Assembly: GCA_030638455.1 (NCBI GenBank)
Contig: DAOWEP010000194.1
Coordinates: forward strand, 1-6,119
Direction of reading: 5' to 3'
Length of the DNA stretch: 6,119 nt
Origin: Gammaproteobacteria bacterium
GTDB taxonomy: Bacteria; Pseudomonadota; Gammaproteobacteria; DAOWEP01
The notes beneath the pieces are model-generated. The model searched no databases. It had not been told where the DNA came from and saw nothing but the letters and a program-made list of their open reading frames with translations. A program made the translations under genes and the position numbers. Below, piece after piece: positions 1 through 5,860 of the stretch (its first letter is position 1; every line of letters starts with the position of its first letter).

Positions 1-510
1 AACACCTTTGTATTAACCAGCATCCTGGAGGGCAATGCACCCTGTGAGCTTATCGATTTATTGAATGAATTCCTGTGCAGTCGGCTACCCGGCTCGGGCA
101 TGTATGCTTCGTTCTTTGTTGTCTTTATAAATACCAAAACCATGGAAATGAAATACGCCGGTGCCGGTCATCCTGCTGCCCTGCATATATCCACAGCGGA
201 TAATCAGGCCCACCTGCTGGAATCACAAACCACCTTGCTCGGGATAGAGCACCCATTGTTGGTAGAGTGTCCGCTAGAGACCCACCCCATTAGCCCGGGC
301 GACAAAATACTGCTGTACACAGATGGCTTTACAGAGGCAAGGAACAGTAGCGGCGAAGAGCTTGGTTATGAGGGTCTGATAAGCGTTGCCAAAGCGCATG
401 CGCAACAGAACAACAAAGATTTTGTGGATGGTCTATATGAGGCGGTGCAGGACTTCAGTAGTGGAGAGGTAAAGGATGACATGCTTTGCATGAGTATTCT
501 GGTGAAATAG
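1..510 (+). CDS. SpoIIE/RsbU-type PPM serine/threonine phosphatase, C-terminal part (5' end outside window)
   Basis: The frame is open from base 1 to the TAG at 508-510 (169 codons), so the gene begins upstream and the ATG-like starts inside are not its start. The visible part is the C-terminal two thirds of a PP2C-like SpoIIE domain. It has a stretch MYASFFVVFIN followed by YAGAGHPAAL (about residues 52-61 of the visible part), then LLYTDGFTEARN with the metal-binding Asp of TDG near residue 108, and a final KDDMLCMSILV whose paired Asp (about 159-160) are typical metal ligands. Known members are Mn/Mg-dependent phosphatases that dephosphorylate anti-sigma-factor antagonists or similar STAS partners in the cytoplasm. 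In proteobacteria they are usually fused to receiver, HAMP or other sensory modules, and any such module here would lie upstream. No partner STAS or HPK gene is visible. It ends 52 bp from the convergent LpxR-like gene. Confidence 0.9.
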   Translation, partial: NTFVLTSILEGNAPCELIDLLNEFLCSRLPGSGMYASFFVVFINTKTMEMKYAGAGHPAALHISTADNQAHLLESQTTLLGIEHPLLVECPLETHPISPGDKILLYTDGFTEARNSSGEELGYEGLISVAKAHAQQNNKDFVDGLYEAVQDFSSGEVKDDMLCMSILVK

Positions 511-562
511 ACACACCCCGGATTAAATATCTGAAAATCATCAACCTGTCGATAAACAAAAA

Positions 563-1633
563 TCAAAACGTCATAGATAGCGACAATGAACCATAGGAAT
601 GGCTACTCTGTTGCAGTTTGAATTCCCGGGTACGGCTAATTTGCGCGTAAGAGAGTTTGAAATATCGGGTTGAAAAACTAAGCCCAGCTGCCAAATCCGC
701 CACCAGTGGTTCTTTATCTACACTGTGACTATCGGTAAAGGTGTTGCCGTCCAGGAAAATATCCTGCGCCACCAATCGGGCATCCAGTGCGACAAATAGA
801 TGCAGCCCCGCACGCTTGTCAGAACCTGACCCAGGCGCAGCATTATCACCACCCGGGCGTAATGAAGAGGTCCCGAAATCAGGGGGAATATTCCAGCCAA
901 CACGAAACTCCATACCACCATTCAGGTAGGTTGCTACATTACCAATACTGGCGCCGTAGTGGGTAATGGCATCATAACCGAAACCGTTGCCTGGCACCTT
1001 AACCAGCGCTCTGTCTTTGCGTTCATACACAATGGCAATGCCGAGCTCATTCGATAACTGGTTATCCCATCCATTAAACTTCTTAAAGCCGCGCAGATCA
1101 TGAATAAAGTCCTGTGCTTCCTGAGCAAATGCAGCGGGCCCCACAACACCAATATTCATAACGATTGAGGAAAGCCCCTGTTCTTTTCTGCTGTGATACC
1201 CAATACCGCCAAAAAGCCATCCGGCATAAGGGCGGTCGTTAATGATCAAGTCGGATCGATTCCTGTCCAACGGCGTATACATGGTTTGGCCGAGGGTCAG
1301 TATAATATTCCGTTGCGGCTCCGTATGAGATTTATGTAAGAATTTCAGCTTCCGGTTCAGACGTCTTACCCAGTCAGGCAGGATATTGCTATCATCTTCA
1401 ATATAACTACTGACATCGGGTGATACCCACGAAACCCGGATCCCATTGGTATAGTTCTGGTCAGTCTCGCTAAAAAGGTCATTCTCAAAATATACATTGG
1501 CTACCCAGGGATTTACTGCATCAGCAGGTTCCGGGGCGATTCCACAAAACGCGGTTTCCGGACGCAGTAGCGCCAGTAGCATCAGCATAGTGAATTGGAG
1601 TCCGGTTTCTGGCAGTAATGTTAGTTTTTTCAT
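563..1633 (-). CDS. lpxR: LpxR-family outer-membrane lipid A deacylase (DUF2219)
   Basis: This 356-residue protein matches the LpxR/DUF2219 family, Ca-dependent outer-membrane enzymes that remove the 3'-acyloxyacyl chain of lipid A. The N-terminus (KK, then a hydrophobic stretch at about residues 12-23) looks like a Sec signal peptide cleaved near residue 30. The family start motif follows: ANVYFENDLFSETDQNYTNG (46-64), in which N51 and D52 correspond to the Asn-Asp active-site/Ca pair of characterised LpxR. NDRPYAGWLFGGIGY (132-146) is another hallmark. The segment around FIHDLRGFKKFNGWDNQL contains H178, the likely counterpart of the catalytic His. The chain ends in alternating hydrophobics and a terminal Phe (SLSLSMTF), the usual signal for BAM-mediated beta-barrel insertion. 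It is somewhat longer than the Salmonella enzyme (about 320 residues). The ATG at 1633 is chosen because it precedes the signal peptide; no clear Shine-Dalgarno is seen before it. It lies 24 bp downstream of the methyltransferase gene, so the two may be cotranscribed. The family call is firm; the exact deacylase specificity is inferred. Confidence 0.88.
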   Translation of the reverse strand: MKKLTLLPETGLQFTMLMLLALLRPETAFCGIAPEPADAVNPWVANVYFENDLFSETDQNYTNGIRVSWVSPDVSSYIEDDSNILPDWVRRLNRKLKFLHKSHTEPQRNIILTLGQTMYTPLDRNRSDLIINDRPYAGWLFGGIGYHSRKEQGLSSIVMNIGVVGPAAFAQEAQDFIHDLRGFKKFNGWDNQLSNELGIAIVYERKDRALVKVPGNGFGYDAITHYGASIGNVATYLNGGMEFRVGWNIPPDFGTSSLRPGGDNAAPGSGSDKRAGLHLFVALDARLVAQDIFLDGNTFTDSHSVDKEPLVADLAAGLSFSTRYFKLSYAQISRTREFKLQQSSHSYGSLSLSMTF

Positions 1634-1650
1634 ATAAGATTAGTCATGGG

Positions 1651-1662
1651 GCTAGATCTAGC
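1651..1662. repeat. perfect 12-bp palindrome at the methyltransferase/LpxR junction
   Basis: GCTAGATCTAGC reads identically on both strands. It covers the last codons and stop (1658-1660) of the methyltransferase gene and lies 17 bp upstream of the lpxR-like start. It has no loop or T-run, so it is not a terminator. It could be a dimeric repressor half-site pair or a chance palindrome. Confidence 0.35.
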
Positions 1663-2491
1663 ATTGCTCTACCACAGCGTAGGCCTCAAGATTGCGTCCC
1701 GCGTCCGCCCCTTGCGTTGCGATTACCGACCAACCCGGGCCAATGTACCCAGGCAGGTTCGCACTTGTGCACGAAGACAACCATGGCTCTCCAATCAGCC
1801 GCAACATTGCATTGGCGAGGCGATGTTTTTTAATCATCACCCCATGTGAAAAGGCAGCCCGGGTACCGGGGCCTGTACACGCAGCAATTTCACGGAATAC
1901 TTGAAGCACTACATCCTCTTTCAGGTAAATAAAGAGTCCTTCGGCAATCACAACTGATTGCGCACTTATGTCCCAGCGCTCAGTCTTTTGCATAAGAACA
2001 GATAACGGCGTTTCGTTAAGGTCGGTGGCTAATAGCGTCATGTTTTCTGGCTGTCCTTCCTGCGCTACTCCTTTTGCTTTCGCTGCAGACGTAGCAGGGT
2101 GGTCCACCTCAAAAAACTCAACCTGCGGAAACTGCGGGGCAAGCCGGAGGCAAAGCGTGTCAAAGCCCGCGCCCAACACCAGCACCTGTTTGGCACCTGC
2201 GTCTATTGCAGCGAGTACCTGTTCATCCATAAAAATCTTTCGTTCCCCAATGCCTTTGAACGTACCCGGTGTTTTGGTTTCGGCGTATTCGTAAAGTCGT
2301 ACCGACCAGGGTTTTTTATTCAGGCTCATTATTCGGCGACCATAGCCGAATACGCCCGCCGCCAGTATCAAACGTTCAGTAAGTGCTGCCAGGTTCTGGG
2401 GCAGTCGAGACTTCCACTCCGCCTTCTCGTTGAGCGCGAGTATGATAAAACCAACCTTCAGGGCAGTATGGCTGACGCGTCCGGATTTCAT
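1658..2491 (-). CDS. class I SAM-dependent methyltransferase, PPM1/LCMT-like (leucine carboxyl methyltransferase family)
   Basis: This 277-residue cytoplasmic protein has the PPM1/LCMT (PF04072-type) arrangement found in many bacterial methyltransferases of unknown substrate. The N-terminal helix SHTALKVGFIILAL (7-20) is a typical opening. Motif I is VLVLGAGFDTL (103-113), the SAM-binding glycine loop in the GAGFDT form characteristic of this family. It is followed by FFEVDHP (126-132), whose acidic residue should contact the SAM ribose. ATDLNE (155-160) marks motif III, and VIAEGLFIYL (181-190) matches the AEGLxxYL motif IV. Length is normal for the family. The ATG at 2491 is the only start that keeps the N-terminal helix; the Shine-Dalgarno is weak. 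The substrate cannot be predicted, since bacterial members act on small molecules, polyketides or carboxyl groups. It sits between the PEBP and LpxR genes on the same strand with short gaps, which suggests a shared transcript but not a shared pathway. Confidence 0.88.
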   Translation of the reverse strand: MKSGRVSHTALKVGFIILALNEKAEWKSRLPQNLAALTERLILAAGVFGYGRRIMSLNKKPWSVRLYEYAETKTPGTFKGIGERKIFMDEQVLAAIDAGAKQVLVLGAGFDTLCLRLAPQFPQVEFFEVDHPATSAAKAKGVAQEGQPENMTLLATDLNETPLSVLMQKTERWDISAQSVVIAEGLFIYLKEDVVLQVFREIAACTGPGTRAAFSHGVMIKKHRLANAMLRLIGEPWLSSCTSANLPGYIGPGWSVIATQGADAGRNLEAYAVVEQC

Positions 2492-2546
2492 AACGCCAAT
2501 GGTAGAGTATGCAAATGATTAACGCACGGGGCTGATTGAAGCCTGA

Positions 2547-3017
2547 TTATTTCTGAAATGTACCCACCATTTCGGCTTGCGCGATAACATGCCCCCGCAT
2601 GGCCGCCTCCAGCGTCGCTTTGGTCGGTGTGTGCAGATCAGCGAGCACCGTATCCAGGGCGTACAGTTTGTGAAAATAGCGATGCCGACCAATGGGTGGG
2701 CAGGCTCCGCCATAGCCGGATCGTTTCCAGTCATTTAAGCCTTCCTTTGTTCCCGGTGGCAGGGTTGCCGACGTCATGTGCTCAGACAATCCGGTTGTAC
2801 CCAGTGGAATGTTGTACAGCACCCAGTGGACCCAGGTCATTTTTGGTGCCATAGGATCCGGAGCATCAGGATCATCGACAATCAGCACCAGGCTGCGGGC
2901 AGCATTGGGCACGCCCTCCCAGCTCAAAGGAGGCGAGACATCATCGCCCTGGCAAGTGTACCTGGTAGGAATTGGTTCTCCATGATTAAAAGCACTGGAA
3001 GTGATGTGAAGAGTCAT
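2547..3017 (-). CDS. YbhB/YbcL family Raf-kinase-inhibitor-like protein (PEBP)
   Basis: This 156-residue protein has the whole bacterial phosphatidylethanolamine-binding protein fold signature. YTCQGDDVSPPLSW (20-33) is the N-terminal strand motif. LVLIVDDPDAP (43-53) contains the DPDAP anion-binding loop, and WVHWVLYNIP (62-71) follows. GYGGACPP and GRHRY (about 101-114) form the second half of the ligand pocket. Length is typical (150-185), and there is no signal peptide, so the protein should be cytoplasmic like E. coli YbhB rather than periplasmic like YbcL. The molecular role of bacterial members is poorly defined; they bind phosphate-like ligands. The start at 3017 is supported by a strong Shine-Dalgarno (GGGAGGAA). 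This is the first of three same-strand genes, and 55 bp separate it from the methyltransferase gene. No confident promoter hexamers were found upstream. Confidence 0.93.
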   Translation of the reverse strand: MTLHITSSAFNHGEPIPTRYTCQGDDVSPPLSWEGVPNAARSLVLIVDDPDAPDPMAPKMTWVHWVLYNIPLGTTGLSEHMTSATLPPGTKEGLNDWKRSGYGGACPPIGRHRYFHKLYALDTVLADLHTPTKATLEAAMRGHVIAQAEMVGTFQK

Positions 3018-3020
3018 GGT

Positions 3021-3028
3021 TTCCTCCC
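3021..3028 (-). promoter_or_regulatory. strong Shine-Dalgarno of the PEBP gene
   Basis: On the minus strand GGGAGGAA lies 3 bases before the ATG at 3017, with the GGAGG core 5 bases upstream. It fixes the PEBP start and is the best ribosome-binding site among the minus-strand genes. Confidence 0.75.
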
Positions 3029-3084
3029 GTTATTGTTCTGATGTGATGATAGTCTAAACCTCAAGTCGAGCATACGCGAGGGAC

Positions 3085-3131
3085 GAACAGGGATGTTCTA
3101 ATGTCGCGGGAGGCAGGATGCCGAGAGCGAC
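3085..3131 (+). repeat. double GGA-loop hairpin resembling CsrA/RsmA binding sites
   Basis: There are two adjacent stem-loops. The first is GAACA (3085-3089) / TGTTC (3094-3098) enclosing GGGA. The second has an outer stem GTCGC (3103-3107) / GCGAC (3127-3131) and an inner stem GGCA (3112-3115) / TGCC (3119-3122) enclosing GGA. Read as + strand RNA, bases 3085-3096 match the published CsrA SELEX consensus RUACARGGAUGU at 11 of 12 positions, with GGA in or next to the loop. The two loop GGA triplets are 25 nt apart. It could be a transcribed CsrA/RsmA-binding element or one copy of a dispersed intergenic repeat; no rho-independent terminator follows. Confidence 0.5.
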
Positions 3132-3383
3132 CAGTTAGTGCTTAAATCCCGGGGCTTTTTACCATACTAATAAACTGGATATTGTGCCTCGTATTAGATG
3201 GCTGCTGGCAGAGACATGGAAAGGTGGTTGTGGTTCAATAAGCCATTAATAATAACAAGATCATATAAAAAAAAAGAGTAGTGCGTATCGTAGGGTGCTG
3301 CCTCTTTAGATTAAGTCTTTAGCTAAATAAAGTGAATGTTGCAATGCAAGTCCTGACTCTGAGTGTTCGCGTGTAGGTACAAA

Positions 3384-5357
3384 ATGAAACGCGCATATTA
3401 TTCTTCTTCCATTGATGATTTCTGTAAACTAGAACCTGATCAAATTCTTGGTCAAATGACTCATGAACACTCGTTCGACTTGACTGCTTTTCAGCGAGAT
3501 GCTTGGATTGAACAGGCTCGTTTATTGAAAGAGATATTGCCTAATCATAAAGGAAAGCTATATTTCGAGTTGTCCATTCCAAGAATGGGTAGGCGTATTG
3601 ATGCCGTGGTCATTATCGGACCAGTTGTCTTTGTCATTGAGTTTAAAGTAGGTGCGACAACCTATGAAGCTGCTGACTTAGATCAGGTTATGGATTACGC
3701 GTTGGATTTGCGTAATTTTCATGAAGGCAGTCACCATGTCACTCTCGTACCAATTCTGGTGGCAACGAAGGCACAGGAAATTGATAATAAACCGAATTCC
3801 CTACCAGAAGATCGTCTTTTCTCACCAATTTTCTGTAATAGTGAAAATTTGGATGACTCTATTAATAGAGTACTGAATCTTCAACTTGAACAGTCGATAG
3901 ATTGTGATGTATGGGAAGGCAGTGGGTATAAACCGACGCCGACCATTATTGAAGCAACGTTGGCACTCTATAATGGTCATTCGGTTAGTGAGATTTCTCG
4001 CAGTGATGCAAATACAGTAAATTTGTCAGAGACATCTAACTCAGTTGCAGAAATTATAACGCGCTCCAAGAAATATTCTGAAAAGTCTATTATTTTCGTT
4101 ACTGGTGTACCAGGTGCCGGTAAGACTTTAGTAGGGCTTGATATTGCTACAACGCATATTGACCCAAAAGATGAGCTTTATAGTGTATTTCTATCGGGTA
4201 ATGGACCTTTAGTAAAAATTCTCCAAGAGGCGTTAGCTCGTGACAAGGTTGCCAGAAAGGCAGGGGAGGGTGAAAGGATTCGTAAGGGTGACGCCCTTAG
4301 TGAAGTAAAGGCATTTATTCAAAATGTGCATAATTTTCGTGATGAAGGCTTGGTAGACTTATCAAAACCACCAATAGAGCATGTTGCGTTATTTGATGAA
4401 GCCCAAAGGGCGTGGACAAAGCACCAAACAATCAAATTCATGCGCGAAAAGAAAAATCAACCTGACTTTAGTCAATCTGAGCCTGAGTTCTTAATTTCAT
4501 GCATGGATAGGCATCCTGATTGGGCGACGGTTGTTTGTTTAGTTGGCGGTGGTCAGGAAATCAATACAGGTGAAGCAGGTATTAGTGAATGGTTTGAAGC
4601 AATTGATCATTCTTTTCCTCATTGGAAAATTTATCTCTCTGATCGACTGACTGATAGTGAATATGGCGCTGGGGAAATTGTTAACAAAGCCAAGAAAAAT
4701 CCCATGGTTGCTTTCCTTCCAGAGCTACATTTGCGAACTTCTGTACGCTCATTTCGTAGTGAAAAAGTGTCTTTGTTTGTAAAACAGCTGTTAGATTTAG
4801 AGGAAGAGGCGGCGCGTGAGAATTTATTAGCCATCCAGGATAAATATCCAATTGTATTGACTAGGGATCTTGATGTAGCTAAGAACTGGGTAAGAGAGCA
4901 AGCACGAGGCTCTGAGCGTTATGGTATGGTGGTGTCATCCCAAGCAGAACGCTTAAAGCCATATGCGATAGATGTCCGCGTAAAGGCTAATCCAGTGCAT
5001 TGGTTTTTGAACGGTAAAGAGGATGTGCGTTCATCGTATTATCTCGAAGACGTAGCAACAGAATTTGATGTACAGGGGCTTGAATTGGATTGGGTATGTA
5101 TGGCTTGGGATGCTGATTTTCGTTATGGCAATGAAAATTGGGGGCATTGGTCGTTTCGTGGCACTCGCTGGCAACGAATCAATAAGCCCGAGCGACAAAT
5201 GTACCAAAAGAATGCTTATCGTGTTTTATTAACAAGAGCGAGGCAAGGTATGGTGATGTGTGTACCTGAAGGCGATGATAGCGACCTCACAAGGCCAAGA
5301 GAATACTATGATGCGACCTACAATTATCTTAGAAGATTGGGAATATACGAGCTTTAA
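3384..5357 (+). CDS. PD-(D/E)XK nuclease-DUF2075 superfamily 1 helicase fusion protein
   Basis: The 657-residue product has two modules. Residues about 20-135 look like a PD-(D/E)XK nuclease: E62, D73 (in RIDAVV), E86-x-K88 (in VIEFKVG) and Q101-VMD-Y105, the QxxxY motif known from RecB/AddB-type nucleases. From about 215 onward it is a DUF2075 (COG3410, Schlafen-group-3-like) DNA/RNA helicase. Walker A is GVPGAGKT (241-248) and Walker B is ALFDEAQ (335-341). A motif III-like LVGGGQEI (386-393), a motif V-like EFDVQGLELDW (560-570) and a motif VI-like YRVLLTRARQG (612-622) with two arginines follow. All key residues are present, so it should be an active ATP-driven enzyme that can also cut nucleic acid. 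ATG 3384 is preferred over in-frame GTG 3363 because TAGG (3374-3377) sits 6 bases before it; the site is weak. GC is low (33% and 38% in two blocks), unlike the genes to the left, suggesting transfer. Such architectures occur in defence islands; an antiphage role is inferred, not shown. Confidence 0.88.
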   Translation: MKRAYYSSSIDDFCKLEPDQILGQMTHEHSFDLTAFQRDAWIEQARLLKEILPNHKGKLYFELSIPRMGRRIDAVVIIGPVVFVIEFKVGATTYEAADLDQVMDYALDLRNFHEGSHHVTLVPILVATKAQEIDNKPNSLPEDRLFSPIFCNSENLDDSINRVLNLQLEQSIDCDVWEGSGYKPTPTIIEATLALYNGHSVSEISRSDANTVNLSETSNSVAEIITRSKKYSEKSIIFVTGVPGAGKTLVGLDIATTHIDPKDELYSVFLSGNGPLVKILQEALARDKVARKAGEGERIRKGDALSEVKAFIQNVHNFRDEGLVDLSKPPIEHVALFDEAQRAWTKHQTIKFMREKKNQPDFSQSEPEFLISCMDRHPDWATVVCLVGGGQEINTGEAGISEWFEAIDHSFPHWKIYLSDRLTDSEYGAGEIVNKAKKNPMVAFLPELHLRTSVRSFRSEKVSLFVKQLLDLEEEAARENLLAIQDKYPIVLTRDLDVAKNWVREQARGSERYGMVVSSQAERLKPYAIDVRVKANPVHWFLNGKEDVRSSYYLEDVATEFDVQGLELDWVCMAWDADFRYGNENWGHWSFRGTRWQRINKPERQMYQKNAYRVLLTRARQGMVMCVPEGDDSDLTRPREYYDATYNYLRRLGIYEL

Positions 5358-5381
5358 TTGTTGAGAGGATCGAGGTCTGAA

Positions 5382-5495
5382 ATGTCTTCAGGCTCAGCCC
5401 GTGAATTGCGAAAATCACCCCGGGCCATCTTTTTCAAAGAAAGGAGTTTAAAGATGGAAGCGTTGAGTACTTACAAGCTTGAGGATAGATTATGA
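5382..5495 (+). CDS. possible small ORF (37 residues, or 13 from an internal start) coupled to the next gene
   Basis: ATG 5382 is preceded by GAGG (5372-5375) and begins 24 bp after the helicase stop. It opens a 37-codon frame running to TGA 5493-5495, which overlaps the ATG of the next gene in an ATGA. The product begins MSSGSARELRKSPRA and is rich in Arg and Lys in its first two thirds. An internal in-frame ATG at 5454 has a better site, AAGGAG (5441-5446) with 7-base spacing, and would give the 13-residue MEALSTYKLEDRL. Either could be a leader peptide coupling translation into the downstream gene, or a tiny third component. I recognise no family. The frame also continues that of the helicase after its TAA, so it might be a decayed extension. 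A hairpin inside it (5397-5425) argues that part of this stretch may be untranslated. Confidence 0.4.
   Translation: MSSGSARELRKSPRAIFFKERSLKMEALSTYKLEDRL
5397..5434 (+). terminator. weak terminator-like hairpin after the helicase gene
   Basis: GCCCGTGA (5397-5404) pairs with TCAC (5415-5418) and GGGC (5422-5425), leaving a CCC bulge and a 10-base loop. CCATCTTTTT follows. Eight paired bases with a bulge and five T residues make a marginal rho-independent terminator, which could attenuate rather than end transcription into the next gene. It lies inside the 37-codon frame, so the two readings compete. Confidence 0.28.
5441..5446 (+). promoter_or_regulatory. strong Shine-Dalgarno before ATG 5454
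   Basis: AAGGAG with a 7-base gap to ATG 5454 is the best ribosome-binding site in the right part of the window. It serves a 13-codon ORF that ends on the start of the 122-residue gene. That gene also has its own GAGG at 5481-5484, 7 bases before ATG 5492. Confidence 0.5.
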
Positions 5496-5860
5496 ATAAT
5501 TATTCAGTAATGGAGTACCTATATCGTGATGCTAATAACTTCAAGGCATGGGGAAAGATATTATTGTCTGGAACTCTGACTAATAATGATGTAACAGAAA
5601 TAAAGACTTTGCTCGATTTTGGCGAGTATTTTGTTGCAGAGGAAGTGGATATCCCAGTTCTATATCAAGAACTTTGGAAATTTAGCAATGGACCTACAGT
5701 TGCGGATCATGCATACCATGAGTATGCCGGATTACACCCGGCAACAGATGATGATTTGTCATCAACTCCTTTGTGGGGTGAAGTAACCAGTTTGATACAA
5801 AAGTTTCGTGATATTGAAGGGAGATGGGATTGTTCTAAATCTGTGCATTACAATTATTAA
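5492..5860 (+). CDS. small acidic protein of unknown function (122 residues)
   Basis: I do not recognise a named family. The N-terminus YSVMEYLYRDANNFKAWG (4-21) resembles, from memory only, a set of uncharacterised small proteins that open with a similar YLYRDAxNxKxWG segment. The protein is strongly acidic (19 Asp/Glu against 9 Lys/Arg) and aromatic-rich, with no signal peptide, membrane segment or evident catalytic motif. A DDD run (86-88) and two His-containing patches (DHAYHEY at 72-78 and VHY at 118-120) stand out. ATG 5492 is supported by GAGG (5481-5484) and by a 4-base ATGA overlap with the small ORF upstream, so it is probably translated from the same transcript as the nuclease-helicase gene, 134 bp upstream. 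Low GC matches that gene. Its stop at 5858-5860 overlaps, in TTAA, the apparent stop of the opposing gene. It could be a partner, inhibitor or immunity factor for the helicase, or an unrelated cassette gene. Confidence 0.8.
   Translation: MNNYSVMEYLYRDANNFKAWGKILLSGTLTNNDVTEIKTLLDFGEYFVAEEVDIPVLYQELWKFSNGPTVADHAYHEYAGLHPATDDDLSSTPLWGEVTSLIQKFRDIEGRWDCSKSVHYNY

Larger units (their letters stand above)
3018..3383. other. intergenic region between divergent genes, with a composition change
   Basis: These 366 bp separate the divergently transcribed PEBP and nuclease-helicase genes. The left part carries the PEBP ribosome-binding site and the double GGA-loop hairpin (3085-3131), followed by CCCGGGGCTTTTT (3148-3160), which lacks a convincing terminator stem. 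From about 3160 the sequence becomes AT-rich, with an A9 run at 3267-3275. Only short open frames without ribosome-binding sites occur, and no tRNA or other RNA gene was recognised. Promoters for both flanking genes should lie here. TATAAA at 3264-3269 and TAAATA at 3324-3329 are -10-like, but no matching -35 is evident, so none is annotated. Confidence 0.6.

Noticed and set aside
511..562. Terminator between the convergent phosphatase and LpxR-like genes
   Set aside because: The 52 bp are AT-rich but contain no stem of useful length.
1968..2294. 108-codon + strand open frame rich in Ser, Ala and Cys
   Set aside because: It is an antisense shadow of the methyltransferase coding sequence with biased composition and no motifs.
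2099..2518. 139-codon + strand open frame opposite the methyltransferase gene
   Set aside because: It is antisense to a gene with clear family motifs, has no ribosome-binding site and shows no recognisable protein features.
3140..3161. CCCGGGGCTTTTT as the end of a small RNA starting at the GGA-loop hairpins
   Set aside because: Only a two-base GC stem or a distant 5-base pairing (CGGGA 3107-3111 with TCCCG 3147-3151) can be formed, which is not a credible intrinsic terminator.
3142..3246. Open frame reading KLDIVPRIRWLLAETWKGG, possible gene remnant
   Set aside because: It has no start codon with a ribosome-binding site, is only about 34 codons long, and resembles no family I can name.
3363..3383. 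GTG 3363 as start of the nuclease-helicase gene
   Set aside because: There is no Shine-Dalgarno before it, and the added residues MFACRYK look non-native. ATG 3384 has a weak TAGG site and gives a normal N-terminus.
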